Shown here piece by piece: positions 1 through 9,139 of a DNA stretch of 64,000 nucleotides; the stretch's first letter is position 1; every line of letters starts with the position of its first letter. The DNA lies in assembly GCF_938015785.1 (NCBI RefSeq), contig NZ_CALLWC010000024.1, positions 19,799 through 83,798 on the forward strand. The letters are read 5' to 3'. The notes beneath the pieces are model-generated. The model made no database searches. It was not told where the DNA came from and saw only the letters and a program-made list of their open reading frames with translations. The stretch is from an uncultured Campylobacter sp. GTDB lineage: Bacteria > Campylobacterota > Campylobacteria > Campylobacterales > Campylobacteraceae. Made by a program: the position numbers and the translations under genes.

Positions 1-3000
1 TTTAGCTTACCCGTGATCTCCACCATCGTTCGGATAGCATTTTTTTTCTTGCCTATGTCAAGGCAGAGCTCGCGGTCGATTTTAACGACATCGAAAGGCT
101 GGGCATTCAGGAATGGGATATTGCTTTTATTTGCACTATTAAGAGCAAATTTAACCCCAAGATCTGCATAACGCCCACGTGCAGGGGCGAATTCCTTAAA
201 ATTTTGCTCGCTAAAATCGGTTATCTCAAACATCAACTCGCCTTTTGCATTAGCCCTATCTCGCAAGCTATGAGCTACGAAATCGTAAAATTCGTCGTTT
301 GTAAGCACGGCTAGACTTACGTTTATAGAGCAGTTTGCGCCCGTTTGAGCGTTAAATTCCATCATCTTTGAAAACGCAAATTTTGAGATTAGCAACTCAA
401 ATCGCGGCTCGCTTAATATCTGCGCAAAATCCTGCGGGGCAAGAATTCCGTGTTTTCCGCGATCCCAGCGTAAAAGCAGCTCATATCCGTAAATCTGCGC
501 GCCGCTAATGATCGGCTGATAGAGCACGAAAAACTCCCCCTCTTCGATCGCCGCAGCAATCCCTTCCTCGCTAGGTTCGTCTGCTTCGGCGCGCTCAAAG
601 ATGCAGTAGCGGTTTTTACCACTCGTTTTAGCGCGATACATCGCCCTATCCGCGCGCGATAAAAGTCCTGGAAAATCGATCTTTTCGCTGCCGTCGTAAA
701 ACGCTGCGCCAACGCTGATGCTTGCGCTAATTTCGTTGCCTTTAAGATTAAATTTCATCTTTGAAATTCCAAGCAGACGATCTAATAGCACATGCGCGGC
801 ATCCTTGCTTTGCAGATCGCCGATGATGGCGCCAAACTCATCGCCGCCTAAGCGCGCTAAGGTATCACCTTTACGCAATAGCCCGCTCATCGCCTTTGAG
901 ATCGCTTGTAAAAACATATCGCCGACCTCGTGCCCGTAGGTGTCATTGATCGCCTTAAAGCCGTCAAAATCGATGAAAAGCACCGCCATAAGCTTGGAGT
1001 TTTCGCCCGAGTTTGCGGTAAATCTCTGCGCAGCCTTCATAAAATACACTCTATTTGGAAGCCCGGTAAGCGCGTCGTGATGGGCGATCTTGGCTAGCTC
1101 GCTCTCTTTTTGCTTGATCTGCGAAATTTCGGTAAACATCAAAATGAAATTTGAGGTAAGCGAAAAATCATCCTTTATCGCAATTGCCGTAAATAGCGCA
1201 GGAAAGGTGCCACCACCTCTTTTTAGTCCGTAAATTTCATCTTTGTAAGAGGTCTGTTTGCCGACGAGATTTTTTCTAATCCTCTCCATCACGTCTGCTC
1301 CGCCCTCCGTAGGAGCGAAGAAATTTGGAATTTTGCCGATAGTTTGGCTTTCGCTATAGCCGGTGATTTCGTAAAAAGCGTTATTAGCGCGCAGCACGCG
1401 ACCGCTCTCATCTGTGATTAAGATCGCCTCTAGCGAGCGCGAAAAGACGTTGGCGTTTAAATTTAACTCCAGCTCCGTCTGTTTGCGCGAGCTGATATCT
1501 TCGAGCGTAGTTTTTACAAGGCGAGAGCGAGAGTCGTGCTTTTCGGTGACGTAGCCTTGCATACTGATCCAAGTATAGGCATTAGCGGCGTTTCGCAGAC
1601 GGAATTCGCAGCTAAAATCGCTCCTAAGCCCGGCGGTGCATTCGCGGATCATTTTATTGAAATTCTCTAAATCCGCGAAGTAAATTTCATAACTAAACTC
1701 CCCAAAGCTCATCTCAGTATTTAGCCTTTTGCCGCGATATTTTAAAATTTTAAAGTAATTTTTATCAAACGACAGCGTCTGCGCATCAAGATCGATTAAG
1801 CAGGTACAAAAATTCCTAGTCTCGATTACGGTGCGATAAAAGTCCAAATCCTCCTGCAAGCCGCGGATCGCCTTAACATCGTCATCAATATTTTGAAAAT
1901 AAAACGCAGCCCTGGCGGCGGACTTTTTGACATAGATGCTCACTTCGTAGCTATAGCGGATATTGTCGTTGTGGCGAATTTTATAGCTTTGAGAAAAGCT
2001 TAGCTCTTCTGAAGGCATATCGGCTAAGCGGTTTAAAATTTCATTTTTAGCCTCATTCGCATCCTTTTCATCCAGCAAATCCCATAGCCTTATCTCGCCG
2101 CTTAAAAACTGCGCCGCTTCGTAACCCCAAAGCTCTTTTATATTTTTACTAGCATCTACGATCTTGCCCGAAGTGTAGTCAAACACGAGTGTAACGATAG
2201 GCGCGTGATTTAAATACTCATATTTTTGCTTAGTTTCATCGTAAAATCTGCGATATTTTGACGCATCCAGTACCACAAAAAGGGTTGAAATTTTACTTCC
2301 GTCGCGGATATAAGATTTTTTAACATAAAGGTCTTTGACGCCATTTTTGGTCTCTTGGCGGGTTACGACATAGTTTTCTTTGACATAGTTTGCGCGCTGG
2401 GTTTGATAGGCGTGATCGTAAAACGAGCCTGCTTGCAGCGCGAATATATTCCGTCCTACGACGTCATCGCCGTAAAGCTCGCGTGCGCCGTTGCTAGCGC
2501 TTTCGATCGTGCCTGCTACGTTATCGATGCTAAGAACTGAAAGGGAGCTATATTTTAGCGCATCTTTAAAGCTGAGGCTAAAATCTCCGTGGCGCAAATT
2601 AGACTTCAAGACCTCGTCTATGGATTTAGAAATTTCTAAGACGGAGCTTAGCGGATTTAGCGCTTCTATGTCGCGGATTTTGGAGTGATAATCCCCTTGG
2701 CGCAGCGCGTTTTGAACTGCCGCAAGCGGGATAAAAATGCGCTTTTTTAAAAACGTAAAATTTGAAATTAGAAGGATTAAATAAGCTAAAATAGCCGCCG
2801 CTAGCGCTACGACGATAAAATCGTCCGCGCCTAAAAAATAGCCGGCTCGTTCGCGAGCCATTACGAAATTATCTCCAAATTTCGCAAGATAAGCAAAGCC
2901 TAGCCCAGATTCGTCTTCGAAGCTTACCACTTCGCCTAGGCGCGAAAAATCAAAATCCTGCCCCAATATATCGGTTACACTGCCAGGAGTGTTAAAAAAT

Positions 3001-3590
3001 TTACCTTCGGCGTTAAAGACCAAAATATCACCCAGCGAAGAAAGCCTGGCAATCGGCCTAGCGGTGTTGGCAAAGCCTAGCAGATACGAATCGGCATTTA
3101 CGCGCTTGATCAAAAAATACCGCCACGCCCCATCCATCATCATATAGCGCGATACCCATTCATCCTTTTTTAGCTCGCTTGTGATATCCGCAAGCCGTAT
3201 CTCGCCAAGATCCGAAATACGCGCATCCGATGAAAAATGCGCCAAGCTCTCCTGCTCCGCGCCGCGGGCGCGCAGATAAAAAATAGCGTCAAATCTATGA
3301 GAAGATTTTACGACATTACGGATCAAATCCGCATAAAGCTTGCTTTGTGCAGCTTCGTGCCTTGCGTCTAAAGAAAGGATATTTTCTTTTAGAATTTCAA
3401 GCTCGCTAAAAAGCGACTCGTCGGTATTTTTAAGTAAAGTAATCGCTGTGCGCGTCCGCAAATCAAGCTGCGTAGCGATCCTAGTACGCAAAAAGCTAAT
3501 CTCGCAAACTACTACAAGCGTAAGTAGTGCAGCGCCTAGAATCAAGGCGGCGTTAAATCTTTCGGTAACGAAGTCTTTTTTGTTTTTCAT
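1..3590 (-). CDS. Membrane PAS/GGDEF/EAL cyclic-di-GMP protein (C-terminus cut by window edge)
   Basis: I translated this minus-strand frame by hand; it is open from an ATG at 3590 to the window edge, about 1196 codons. A membrane segment near residues 15-33 and another near 255-280 flank a sensor region outside the cytoplasm. Several PAS-like segments follow, including a stretch ending ITGYSES. The GGDEF domain has an intact GGDEF near residue 915, preceded by RKGD, an RxxD inhibitory site, so it should make c-di-GMP. The EAL domain begins near residue 1015 with YQPI and then ELL in place of EAL. The usual DDFG loop reads LNSAN, so phosphodiesterase activity is probably lost. The ligand is unknown. 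The start has only a weak ribosome site. Confidence 0.9.
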   Translation of the reverse strand, partial: MKNKKDFVTERFNAALILGAALLTLVVVCEISFLRTRIATQLDLRTRTAITLLKNTDESLFSELEILKENILSLDARHEAAQSKLYADLIRNVVKSSHRFDAIFYLRARGAEQESLAHFSSDARISDLGEIRLADITSELKKDEWVSRYMMMDGAWRYFLIKRVNADSYLLGFANTARPIARLSSLGDILVFNAEGKFFNTPGSVTDILGQDFDFSRLGEVVSFEDESGLGFAYLAKFGDNFVMARERAGYFLGADDFIVVALAAAILAYLILLISNFTFLKKRIFIPLAAVQNALRQGDYHSKIRDIEALNPLSSVLEISKSIDEVLKSNLRHGDFSLSFKDALKYSSLSVLSIDNVAGTIESASNGARELYGDDVVGRNIFALQAGSFYDHAYQTQRANYVKENYVVTRQETKNGVKDLYVKKSYIRDGSKISTLFVVLDASKYRRFYDETKQKYEYLNHAPIVTLVFDYTSGKIVDASKNIKELWGYEAAQFLSGEIRLWDLLDEKDANEAKNEILNRLADMPSEELSFSQSYKIRHNDNIRYSYEVSIYVKKSAARAAFYFQNIDDDVKAIRGLQEDLDFYRTVIETRNFCTCLIDLDAQTLSFDKNYFKILKYRGKRLNTEMSFGEFSYEIYFADLENFNKMIRECTAGLRSDFSCEFRLRNAANAYTWISMQGYVTEKHDSRSRLVKTTLEDISSRKQTELELNLNANVFSRSLEAILITDESGRVLRANNAFYEITGYSESQTIGKIPNFFAPTEGGADVMERIRKNLVGKQTSYKDEIYGLKRGGGTFPALFTAIAIKDDFSLTSNFILMFTEISQIKQKESELAKIAHHDALTGLPNRVYFMKAAQRFTANSGENSKLMAVLFIDFDGFKAINDTYGHEVGDMFLQAISKAMSGLLRKGDTLARLGGDEFGAIIGDLQSKDAAHVLLDRLLGISKMKFNLKGNEISASISVGAAFYDGSEKIDFPGLLSRADRAMYRAKTSGKNRYCIFERAEADEPSEEGIAAAIEEGEFFVLYQPIISGAQIYGYELLLRWDRGKHGILAPQDFAQILSEPRFELLISKFAFSKMMEFNAQTGANCSINVSLAVLTNDEFYDFVAHSLRDRANAKGELMFEITDFSEQNFKEFAPARGRYADLGVKFALNSANKSNIPFLNAQPFDVVKIDRELCLDIGKKKNAIRTMVEITGKL

Positions 3591-3641
3591 GCCAAATTCC
3601 AAATTTTGCGGGATTTTAGCAAATTTCGTTTTAAAGCCTAT

Positions 3642-4331
3642 TTAAGCTTTGATTTTTGAGCCGCGCGCACTCAAAAAATGCATGATCAAAAGCACTGCGA
3701 AGCTAAAGATAAGCATCAGTGCCGAATACGCGTGAGCCTGCGCAAAATCGAGCGTTTCGGTTGCTTCGTAGATCGCGATGGAAGCGACCTTGGTCTGCTC
3801 GCTCACGCTGCCGCCGATCATCAGCACGACGCCGAACTCGCCCATCGTATGCGCAAAGCAGATCACCAAGGCGCTAAGCAGGGAGTGGCGTATCGCAGGC
3901 AACGCGACGCGAAACAGCTTGGAAAAATAGCCCTTGCCGAGCGAGTCGCACGCCCAAAAAAGCGAGCGCGGAAGCGAGCGAAAGCCCGAAACCAGCGGTG
4001 AAAACATAAACGGCAGCGAGTAGATACAGCTCGCGATCACTAGCCCGCTGAAATTAAATACGAGCCGAAGTCCGAAGTGTTTGTCAAAAAACTCCCCTAG
4101 CACCGAATACGGCGATAAAAAAACGAGTAGGTAAAAGCCTAGCACCGATGGCGGCAGCACGAGCGGAAGCGAGATAATCGATTCGATCACGCTTTTGCCG
4201 CGGAAATTTTTTCTCGCCATAAAAAATGCGAGCGGCACGCAGATGATAAACAACGCGAGCGTCGTCAAGCTCGCAAGCTTTAATGAGACGAGAAACGGCG
4301 TGTAATCGAGCCCCTTTAGAATTTCAAACAT
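3642..4331 (-). CDS. modB: Molybdate ABC transporter permease ModB
   Basis: This 229-residue, five-to-six-span inner-membrane protein forms the channel of the molybdate importer. It has the permease EAA loop around residues 126-145 (ACDSLGKGYF followed by a leucine-proline pair), where ModC docks, and a conserved GEFGVVLMIGG near 164-174, typical of ModB. A strong ribosome site, GGAGG, precedes the ATG. Its partners modA and modC lie upstream on the same strand, but a 1 kb gene-free stretch separates it from modC. That spacing is unusual for a permease and ATPase pair and suggests it may need its own promoter or a long transcript. Confidence 0.95.
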   Translation of the reverse strand: MFEILKGLDYTPFLVSLKLASLTTLALFIICVPLAFFMARKNFRGKSVIESIISLPLVLPPSVLGFYLLVFLSPYSVLGEFFDKHFGLRLVFNFSGLVIASCIYSLPFMFSPLVSGFRSLPRSLFWACDSLGKGYFSKLFRVALPAIRHSLLSALVICFAHTMGEFGVVLMIGGSVSEQTKVASIAIYEATETLDFAQAHAYSALMLIFSFAVLLIMHFLSARGSKIKA

Positions 4332-5348
4332 TTATCCTCCGAGCCGAGCCACTGGGCCCAAACTATAAAATCTTAAAAGCCTAGCCCTACTTTAAAATTT
4401 AGAGGCAAAGCTAGATAGAATTTGCGCAAACCTCATAGTCATAAGGTCTTGCAAAATGAAATTTTGAAAAATTCTGCGCAGACCTAGCTGCGCAAGAGCT
4501 TTAGCCAAATGAAATTTTGGAAATTCCGCGCAAGCCAAACTGGGCGGAATTTTATAAATTGCTTGGCTAATAAATTCCTTCAAGCGTGCAAATTCCGTCA
4601 GGCATTTAAACTCTACTAAGCTGGCAAATTTTTAAGGTCACGAATTTTGCTGAGCTAAATTTCAAAAAGCTTAGCTTAGCTTTAAAACTTGAGCGGGCAG
4701 GATTTATCTGAGCGCAAATTTCACGAAAGATAGGCTAAACGGCACCTTCCGAACGACCTAGTGAAATTACATTGAGCCTGACAAAACAAAATTTTAAAAT
4801 TTCGCATAAATCTAGAAAACCGGGTTAATGAAAACCTGCCATAGCTCATTAAGCGAGTTTAACGCGCAAGCTTCGAGCCGTTAAAGCTTTTAAAATTTCA
4901 AAGCCACAAAATCTAGGCAAAATTCCAAATCTAAACTTTTAAGTTTTTACGAAGCTTCACATTAAATTTTTACCAAGATCGCATGATAGAATTCACGCAA
5001 CTCCTGCCAAAAAAAGTAAATCAAAAGTCGCTAAATTTAAAAATAAACCTACCGCGCCAATCAATAAATTCAAAGAAGGAATTTAGTGGCGCATGCCCGC
5101 GCAAAATCTAAAATTTAAAGCTTAACTTCCCCACGCTATCTAGTCTTACATTGCAATTTTGCTCTAGCCTGCGTTTAAATTTTGTGTTTCATTAAAATCT
5201 AAGCGCGATGCGAATGAAATTTTAAAACCTCCCCGTATTTTGCGGACAAATCTAGCTAAAATTTCGCAAAATTCCATAAGAGCCTGTATTTAAATCTCTA
5301 ATCTAGTTGAAGTTTCTCACTTATGCGAGCCCAAGCTTGCCTGCAAGT
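4332..5348. repeat. Gene-free, RAATTY-rich gap between modC and modB
   Basis: About 1 kb without a convincing gene inside an otherwise tight operon. Many copies of AAATTT, GAATTT and AAATTC are spaced irregularly, and a degenerate longer unit recurs: the word AAATGAAATTTTG followed by an AATTC and GCGCA, near 4455-4485 and again near 4506-4535. A 63-residue frame on the minus strand (4392-4583) is only this repeat in translation. I see no tRNA, terminator or recognisable decayed gene. Confidence 0.6.
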
Positions 5349-6197
5349 TTAAATTTTACGCAGAGTGATATTAAAGGCTTTGGCGCCTGTTTTGACCTCG
5401 TCGCCTACTTGCAAGCCCTCGGCTTCTGCACCGCTTAGCACCACTTCGCACAGCTGGCTGCCGATCGCTACGACAGCCACTTTGACCCCGTCGCGTGCTT
5501 GCAAATCGACAACCTTGCCCACGAAAGAAAACTTCTGTGAGCCGCTAGTTTTAAGAAAAATTTCCTCCGGCGTACCGGTGCGAACGATCCTGCCGTCCTT
5601 CATCTCATAAACTCGCTTGCAAAGCCTATAGATCTCGCTTACGTCGTGGCTTACTAAAATTATGGTCTGATGAAACTGCTCGTGGATCTTTATCAAATAC
5701 TCTTGGATTTTTTCGCGCATCGTAAAATCAAGCGCCGAAAGCGGCTCGTCAAGTAGCAAAATTTCAGGCTCTTGCATCAGTGCGCGAGCAAGCGCTACGC
5801 GCTGCTTCTGTCCGCCGCTAAGACCCTCGACGCCGGATTTCACAAACTCGCTAAGCTCTAAAATTTCAAGCAGCATCGCAGCTTTTTGCGGATCGTTTCT
5901 GGCAAAAAGTAGATTACCCGTCACGCTCATGTTTTCAAAAAGTGCGTAGTCTTGAAATAAAAAGCCGATCCTGCGCTTGCCCGCACTTAAGAATTCATTG
6001 CCTTCTTGCAGCACACGATCGCCGTCCTTTATGCTACCACTATCTGCGCGCAAAAATCCAGCCAAAATGCGCAGCAGTGTAGTCTTACCGCTGCCGCTGC
6101 GCCCATATAGGCACACAAACGAGCCCTTGTTAATCTCTAAGCGAGCATCAATCGAGAAATCATCACTGATTTTTTTCTTACAATCAATCGTTATCAT
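5349..6197 (-). CDS. modC: Molybdate ABC transporter ATP-binding protein ModC
   Basis: This 282-residue cytoplasmic ATPase energises molybdate import. The Walker A motif GRSGSGKTT is at residues 32-40, the ABC signature LSGGQ at 126-130, Walker B ILLLDEP at 146-152 and the switch histidine near 184. The last 65 or so residues form a TOBE/Mop-like regulatory domain (GDEVKTGAKAFNITL). The start overlaps the upstream mop-like gene by 14 bases and has no clear ribosome site, so translation is probably coupled. The domain order and family length are normal. Confidence 0.95.
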   Translation of the reverse strand: MITIDCKKKISDDFSIDARLEINKGSFVCLYGRSGSGKTTLLRILAGFLRADSGSIKDGDRVLQEGNEFLSAGKRRIGFLFQDYALFENMSVTGNLLFARNDPQKAAMLLEILELSEFVKSGVEGLSGGQKQRVALARALMQEPEILLLDEPLSALDFTMREKIQEYLIKIHEQFHQTIILVSHDVSEIYRLCKRVYEMKDGRIVRTGTPEEIFLKTSGSQKFSFVGKVVDLQARDGVKVAVVAIGSQLCEVVLSGAEAEGLQVGDEVKTGAKAFNITLRKI

Positions 6198-6576
6198 ATT
6201 TTTCTATATATATCGCAGTGGCGCTAACGTATGCGAAAACCTCGTCGCCCTCGCGTAAAGCAAGCTCCTGCGCAGAATGCGCGCTAATGAGCACATCAAA
6301 GCTTATCTTGCCTTCAAACCTGAGCGTGCATAGAATTTCACCTAAGCTTAGGCTCATAATCTTGCCGTGAATTTCATTTTCGCTAGATATACCACTTAGG
6401 GCTTCGCGAGATAAAAGCACATCGGTGCTTTTAAAGCCCACGTAAACTTCGCTACCCACCTTAAGCTCGCTACTTAGCTGCAGAAATACGCCACGTAGCT
6501 TGATGCCGCCCGCGATAAATCCTACAGAATGGATGCCGTCTTTTTGTAAAATTTCGTTGATTCTCGCTCTAATCAT
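6184..6576 (-). CDS. Mop-like protein with TOBE folds
   Basis: A 130-residue protein that appears to be two tandem TOBE/Mop-type modules, seen from repeated patterns such as LKVGSEVYVGFKSTDVLLS and LREGDEVFAYVSATAIYI. Mop domains bind molybdate or tungstate and act as stores or sensors. It overlaps the modA stop by one base (TAATG) and modC by 14 bases, so it is translated within the mod operon. A free TOBE gene between modA and the permease genes is also known from other campylobacters. A role in buffering or handing over molybdate is inferred from family and position. Confidence 0.85.
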   Translation of the reverse strand: MIRARINEILQKDGIHSVGFIAGGIKLRGVFLQLSSELKVGSEVYVGFKSTDVLLSREALSGISSENEIHGKIMSLSLGEILCTLRFEGKISFDVLISAHSAQELALREGDEVFAYVSATAIYIEKYDND

Positions 6577-7343
6577 TAAAACTCGTATCCGTATTTAGCA
6601 AAGATCGCTCTGCCCTTATCGCTTAGGATAAAATCATAAAACGCCTTGGCTTCGGCATTGTCTTTGGCGCGGTTTAGCACGACCATGCCTTGAGCTATCG
6701 GCTCGTAGAGTTTGGTATCGACCAAGACGAAATTTTCGCCCTGCTTGCAAGGCTTATCGTTGCAGCCGTCCTTCGCCATCTTAGGCGCATACATCGCGCT
6801 AGCCGCGATAAATCCGACGTCGGAAGCTTTAAGCGCTTGCGAAAGAGCCTCGCCGATCGATTTTGCTTCTACGATTTTACCTTTAATCTCATCGTAAACT
6901 CCCGCTTTTTGGAAGGCCTGTACGCTTGCGGTGCCGTAAGGAGCGGTCTTTGGATTTGCTATGGAAATCATTTTAACGCTAGGGTCTTTTAAAATTTCAA
7001 GCCCCTTGCTAAGATCTACGCCACGCACGCTGAACATCGCCACTTTGCCTTTGGCGTAAGTTTTGGCAGGCGCCGTCGCAAAGCCATCTTTATGTAGATC
7101 GTCTGCAAATTTCATATCAGCCGCCATAAAAATATCAAACGGAGCGCCGTTTTTGATCTGCGTGCTAAGCGCACCGCTAGCGCCCAAGCTCACATTTAGC
7201 GTAGTTTGCGGATGCAGCTTGGCAAATTCCGCCTTGATCTCGTCAAACGCATACGTCGTGTTCGCAGCGGCAGCTACGCTGACCTCACCCGCGTTAAGCG
7301 CGCCTGCGGTTAAAATTCCTAAAAGCACTGCTTTCAACTTCAT
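6576..7343 (-). CDS. modA: Periplasmic molybdate-binding protein ModA
   Basis: A 255-residue secreted binding protein. The N-terminus is a signal peptide with likely cleavage after ALNAG or nearby, followed by the ModA opening VAAAANTTYAFDEI. Further on are GASGALSTQIKNGAPFDIF and a C-terminal DKGRAIFAKYGYEF, both typical of type 2 periplasmic oxyanion-binding proteins. The segment with AMYAPKMAKDGCNDK includes cysteines that could form a disulfide. Molybdate is needed here for molybdenum enzymes, consistent with moaA in the same window. An AAAGG ribosome site precedes the ATG. Confidence 0.95.
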   Translation of the reverse strand: MKLKAVLLGILTAGALNAGEVSVAAAANTTYAFDEIKAEFAKLHPQTTLNVSLGASGALSTQIKNGAPFDIFMAADMKFADDLHKDGFATAPAKTYAKGKVAMFSVRGVDLSKGLEILKDPSVKMISIANPKTAPYGTASVQAFQKAGVYDEIKGKIVEAKSIGEALSQALKASDVGFIAASAMYAPKMAKDGCNDKPCKQGENFVLVDTKLYEPIAQGMVVLNRAKDNAEAKAFYDFILSDKGRAIFAKYGYEF

Positions 7344-7445
7344 TTTATGCCTTTCGTTTCGGCTCTCGCCGAGAATTGAATTCTATCTAAAATTTTAAAT
7401 TTGCGCCTTAAATTTTAAAATTTTGTGCACCCAATTTTCACCCTA

Positions 7446-8234
7446 TTACGCGCCAATAATGATCTCGCTAGGCTCGATGATCGCCGTTACCTCATCTCCT
7501 ACTCCTAGAGCCATCGCGGTGGCAGATTCTCGCGTGATGATCGCGGTGATGTTTTGATGCGAGCTTGTGCCTAGACAGATCTCTGCGTTTACCGCGCCGA
7601 TTTTGACCTCGCTAATCGTGCCCTTGATTTGATTCGCCGTACTAAGTTTTAGCTTCTCCGAGGCTCCTTTAGCGATGATGACGCTTGGAGCCTTAAATAA
7701 AAACAGCACATCCTTGCCCACCTTTAGCCCTAAATTTTTTTCGCTCTCTACGGTTACCGTCGCGCATAAAATTTCGCCACCTGCGAGTTTAGCCGTGATT
7801 TGAGAATTTACAGCGCCTGTTTGAACATCCGTAATCTCAACACTTAGCTGATTGCGCGCAGAAAGCTTCATACCGATTTTCTCTAAGCTTAAAAGGCTCT
7901 CTTCGGTGATCTCGTCAAGCTTTAAAATTTCGCTCAAAAACGTCTCGCCTGCATGGCTGATAGCATCATAGGCGCGGATCAGCTTGTGAGCATAAGGGGT
8001 GAGCTCGGAGCCGCTATTTTTCTTTGTGCCTTGAGTGCGAACGATGAGTGGCTTTTTGCTCGCGTTGTTAATTAAATTTAGCGCGTCCCAGCCGTTTTTA
8101 TACGACACTCCTACGATCTCTGCGGCCTTTGTAATACTTTTAGTTTCGTCCACGGCCTTAAGTAGCTTAATATGCTTAGCTAAAAGCGATGCTTCGTTGC
8201 CGAGTAGAAATTCCAGAGCAAATTTTGCATCCAT
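7446..8234 (-). CDS. modE: Molybdate-responsive regulator ModE
   Basis: A 262-residue cytoplasmic regulator. An N-terminal winged helix-turn-helix of the ModE/LysR kind (residues about 20-90, with TKAAEIVGVSYKNGWDALN) is followed by two TOBE/Mop molybdate-binding modules of roughly 65 residues each. I chose the second ATG at 8234, since AGAAAGG lies six bases ahead of it; an ATG at 8240 abuts that site. By family, molybdate-bound ModE represses the transport genes. It lies first in the mod block, about 100 bases before modA. Confidence 0.93.
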   Translation of the reverse strand: MDAKFALEFLLGNEASLLAKHIKLLKAVDETKSITKAAEIVGVSYKNGWDALNLINNASKKPLIVRTQGTKKNSGSELTPYAHKLIRAYDAISHAGETFLSEILKLDEITEESLLSLEKIGMKLSARNQLSVEITDVQTGAVNSQITAKLAGGEILCATVTVESEKNLGLKVGKDVLFLFKAPSVIIAKGASEKLKLSTANQIKGTISEVKIGAVNAEICLGTSSHQNITAIITRESATAMALGVGDEVTAIIEPSEIIIGA

Positions 8235-8270
8235 TTTCATCCTTTCTTGTTTACTTTCACGTGATTTTAT

Positions 8271-8290
8271 AATATATCCTCTGATATATT
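8271..8290. promoter_or_regulatory. Candidate ModE operator (perfect inverted repeat)
   Basis: AATATAT, six bases, then ATATATT form a perfect 7-base inverted repeat about 37 bases upstream of modE. It overlaps the likely modE promoter, whose minus strand reads TATAAAAT beside the repeat. It resembles the TATAT-spacer-ATATA half-sites described for ModE elsewhere. Autoregulation is inferred. Confidence 0.5.
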
Positions 8291-8357
8291 TCTTAAACGG
8301 CTACAGGCTTTATTCTGCGATATAAAGAGGAAAATTATATACGAAATTTTACCCTTA

Positions 8358-8386
8358 TTGACAAAATTTCTTTAAACTTGTAAAAT
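8358..8386 (+). promoter_or_regulatory. Sigma-70 promoter of the mlaA operon
   Basis: TTGACA at 8358-8363, a 17-base spacer, then TAAAAT at 8381-8386. This is near-consensus, and transcription would start about 25 bases before the mlaA start codon. A recognisable -35 box is uncommon in Campylobacter, so this one should be strong. Confidence 0.7.
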
Positions 8387-8417
8387 CGCCACTTTGATTT
8401 ATATAGAAGGGTCGCAT

Positions 8418-9137
8418 TTGAAATTTATAAAAATTCTATTCTTAACCGCAGCATTGGCACTTTGCGGTTGCTCGCAAAAGCAAGACGTAGCGCCTAGCGA
8501 TACGGATGGTTTTGACGAGGAGTTCGCCAAGCGTGAGGTTTTCGATCCGCTTAGCGGCTATAACCGCGTTATGACGAGCTTCAACGACGTATTTTACTCA
8601 TATATACTAACCCCCGTAGCCAGCGGTTACGACTATGTAATGCCCGATCCGATCCAGGGCGCGTTTTCAAATTTTTTCTATAATATTTTATATCCGATGA
8701 GGCTCGTAAACAACCTGATGCAGGGTAAATTTGAAAATTCTTGGGACGAGACGAAACGGTTTTTGATCAATTCGACCGTCGGCTTCGGCGGGCTTAATGA
8801 TATGGCAGGCAAATACTACGGAATTCCGCGCCACGACGAGGATTTCGGGCAGACACTCGGGTATTGGGGCGTGCCGGCAGGTCCGCATATCGTCTGGCCG
8901 ATTTTGGGGCAAAGCAATCTACGCGATACTTTCGGAATGGTGGGGGATTATTTTACAAATCCGATAAGCTATATCGAAGACGGTACGGTGCGAAACTCCG
9001 TCAACGGATTTAGAATATTTAATGACTACTCGCGCGATCCGAAATTTTATGAAAAAATGACCAAAGATGCGGTGGATCTGTATCCATTTTTACGCGATGC
9101 TTACGAGCAAAATCGCAAGAAACTAATAAAGGAATAA
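8418..9137 (+). CDS. mlaA: Outer-membrane lipid asymmetry lipoprotein MlaA (VacJ)
   Basis: A 239-residue lipoprotein. I chose the TTG at 8418 because AGAAGGG sits six bases upstream; an upstream in-frame TTG at 8394 has none. The signal peptide ends at a lipobox LCGC. The MlaA core follows: DPLSGYNRVMTSFND, then FLINSTVGFGGLNDMA, then the conserved GYWGVPAGPHIVWPILG. MlaA sits in the outer membrane and removes misplaced phospholipids from the outer leaflet, passing them to MlaC. mlaC starts three bases after the stop. Confidence 0.93.
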   Translation: MKFIKILFLTAALALCGCSQKQDVAPSDTDGFDEEFAKREVFDPLSGYNRVMTSFNDVFYSYILTPVASGYDYVMPDPIQGAFSNFFYNILYPMRLVNNLMQGKFENSWDETKRFLINSTVGFGGLNDMAGKYYGIPRHDEDFGQTLGYWGVPAGPHIVWPILGQSNLRDTFGMVGDYFTNPISYIEDGTVRNSVNGFRIFNDYSRDPKFYEKMTKDAVDLYPFLRDAYEQNRKKLIKE

Positions 9138-9139
9138 AA

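Noticed and set aside
4392..4583. 63-codon ORF in the modC-modB gap
   Set aside because: It is the spacer repeat in translation, with no ribosome site or domain.
4332..5348. CRISPR array in the repeat-rich gap
   Set aside because: Repeats are short, irregularly spaced and degenerate, and no cas gene is near.
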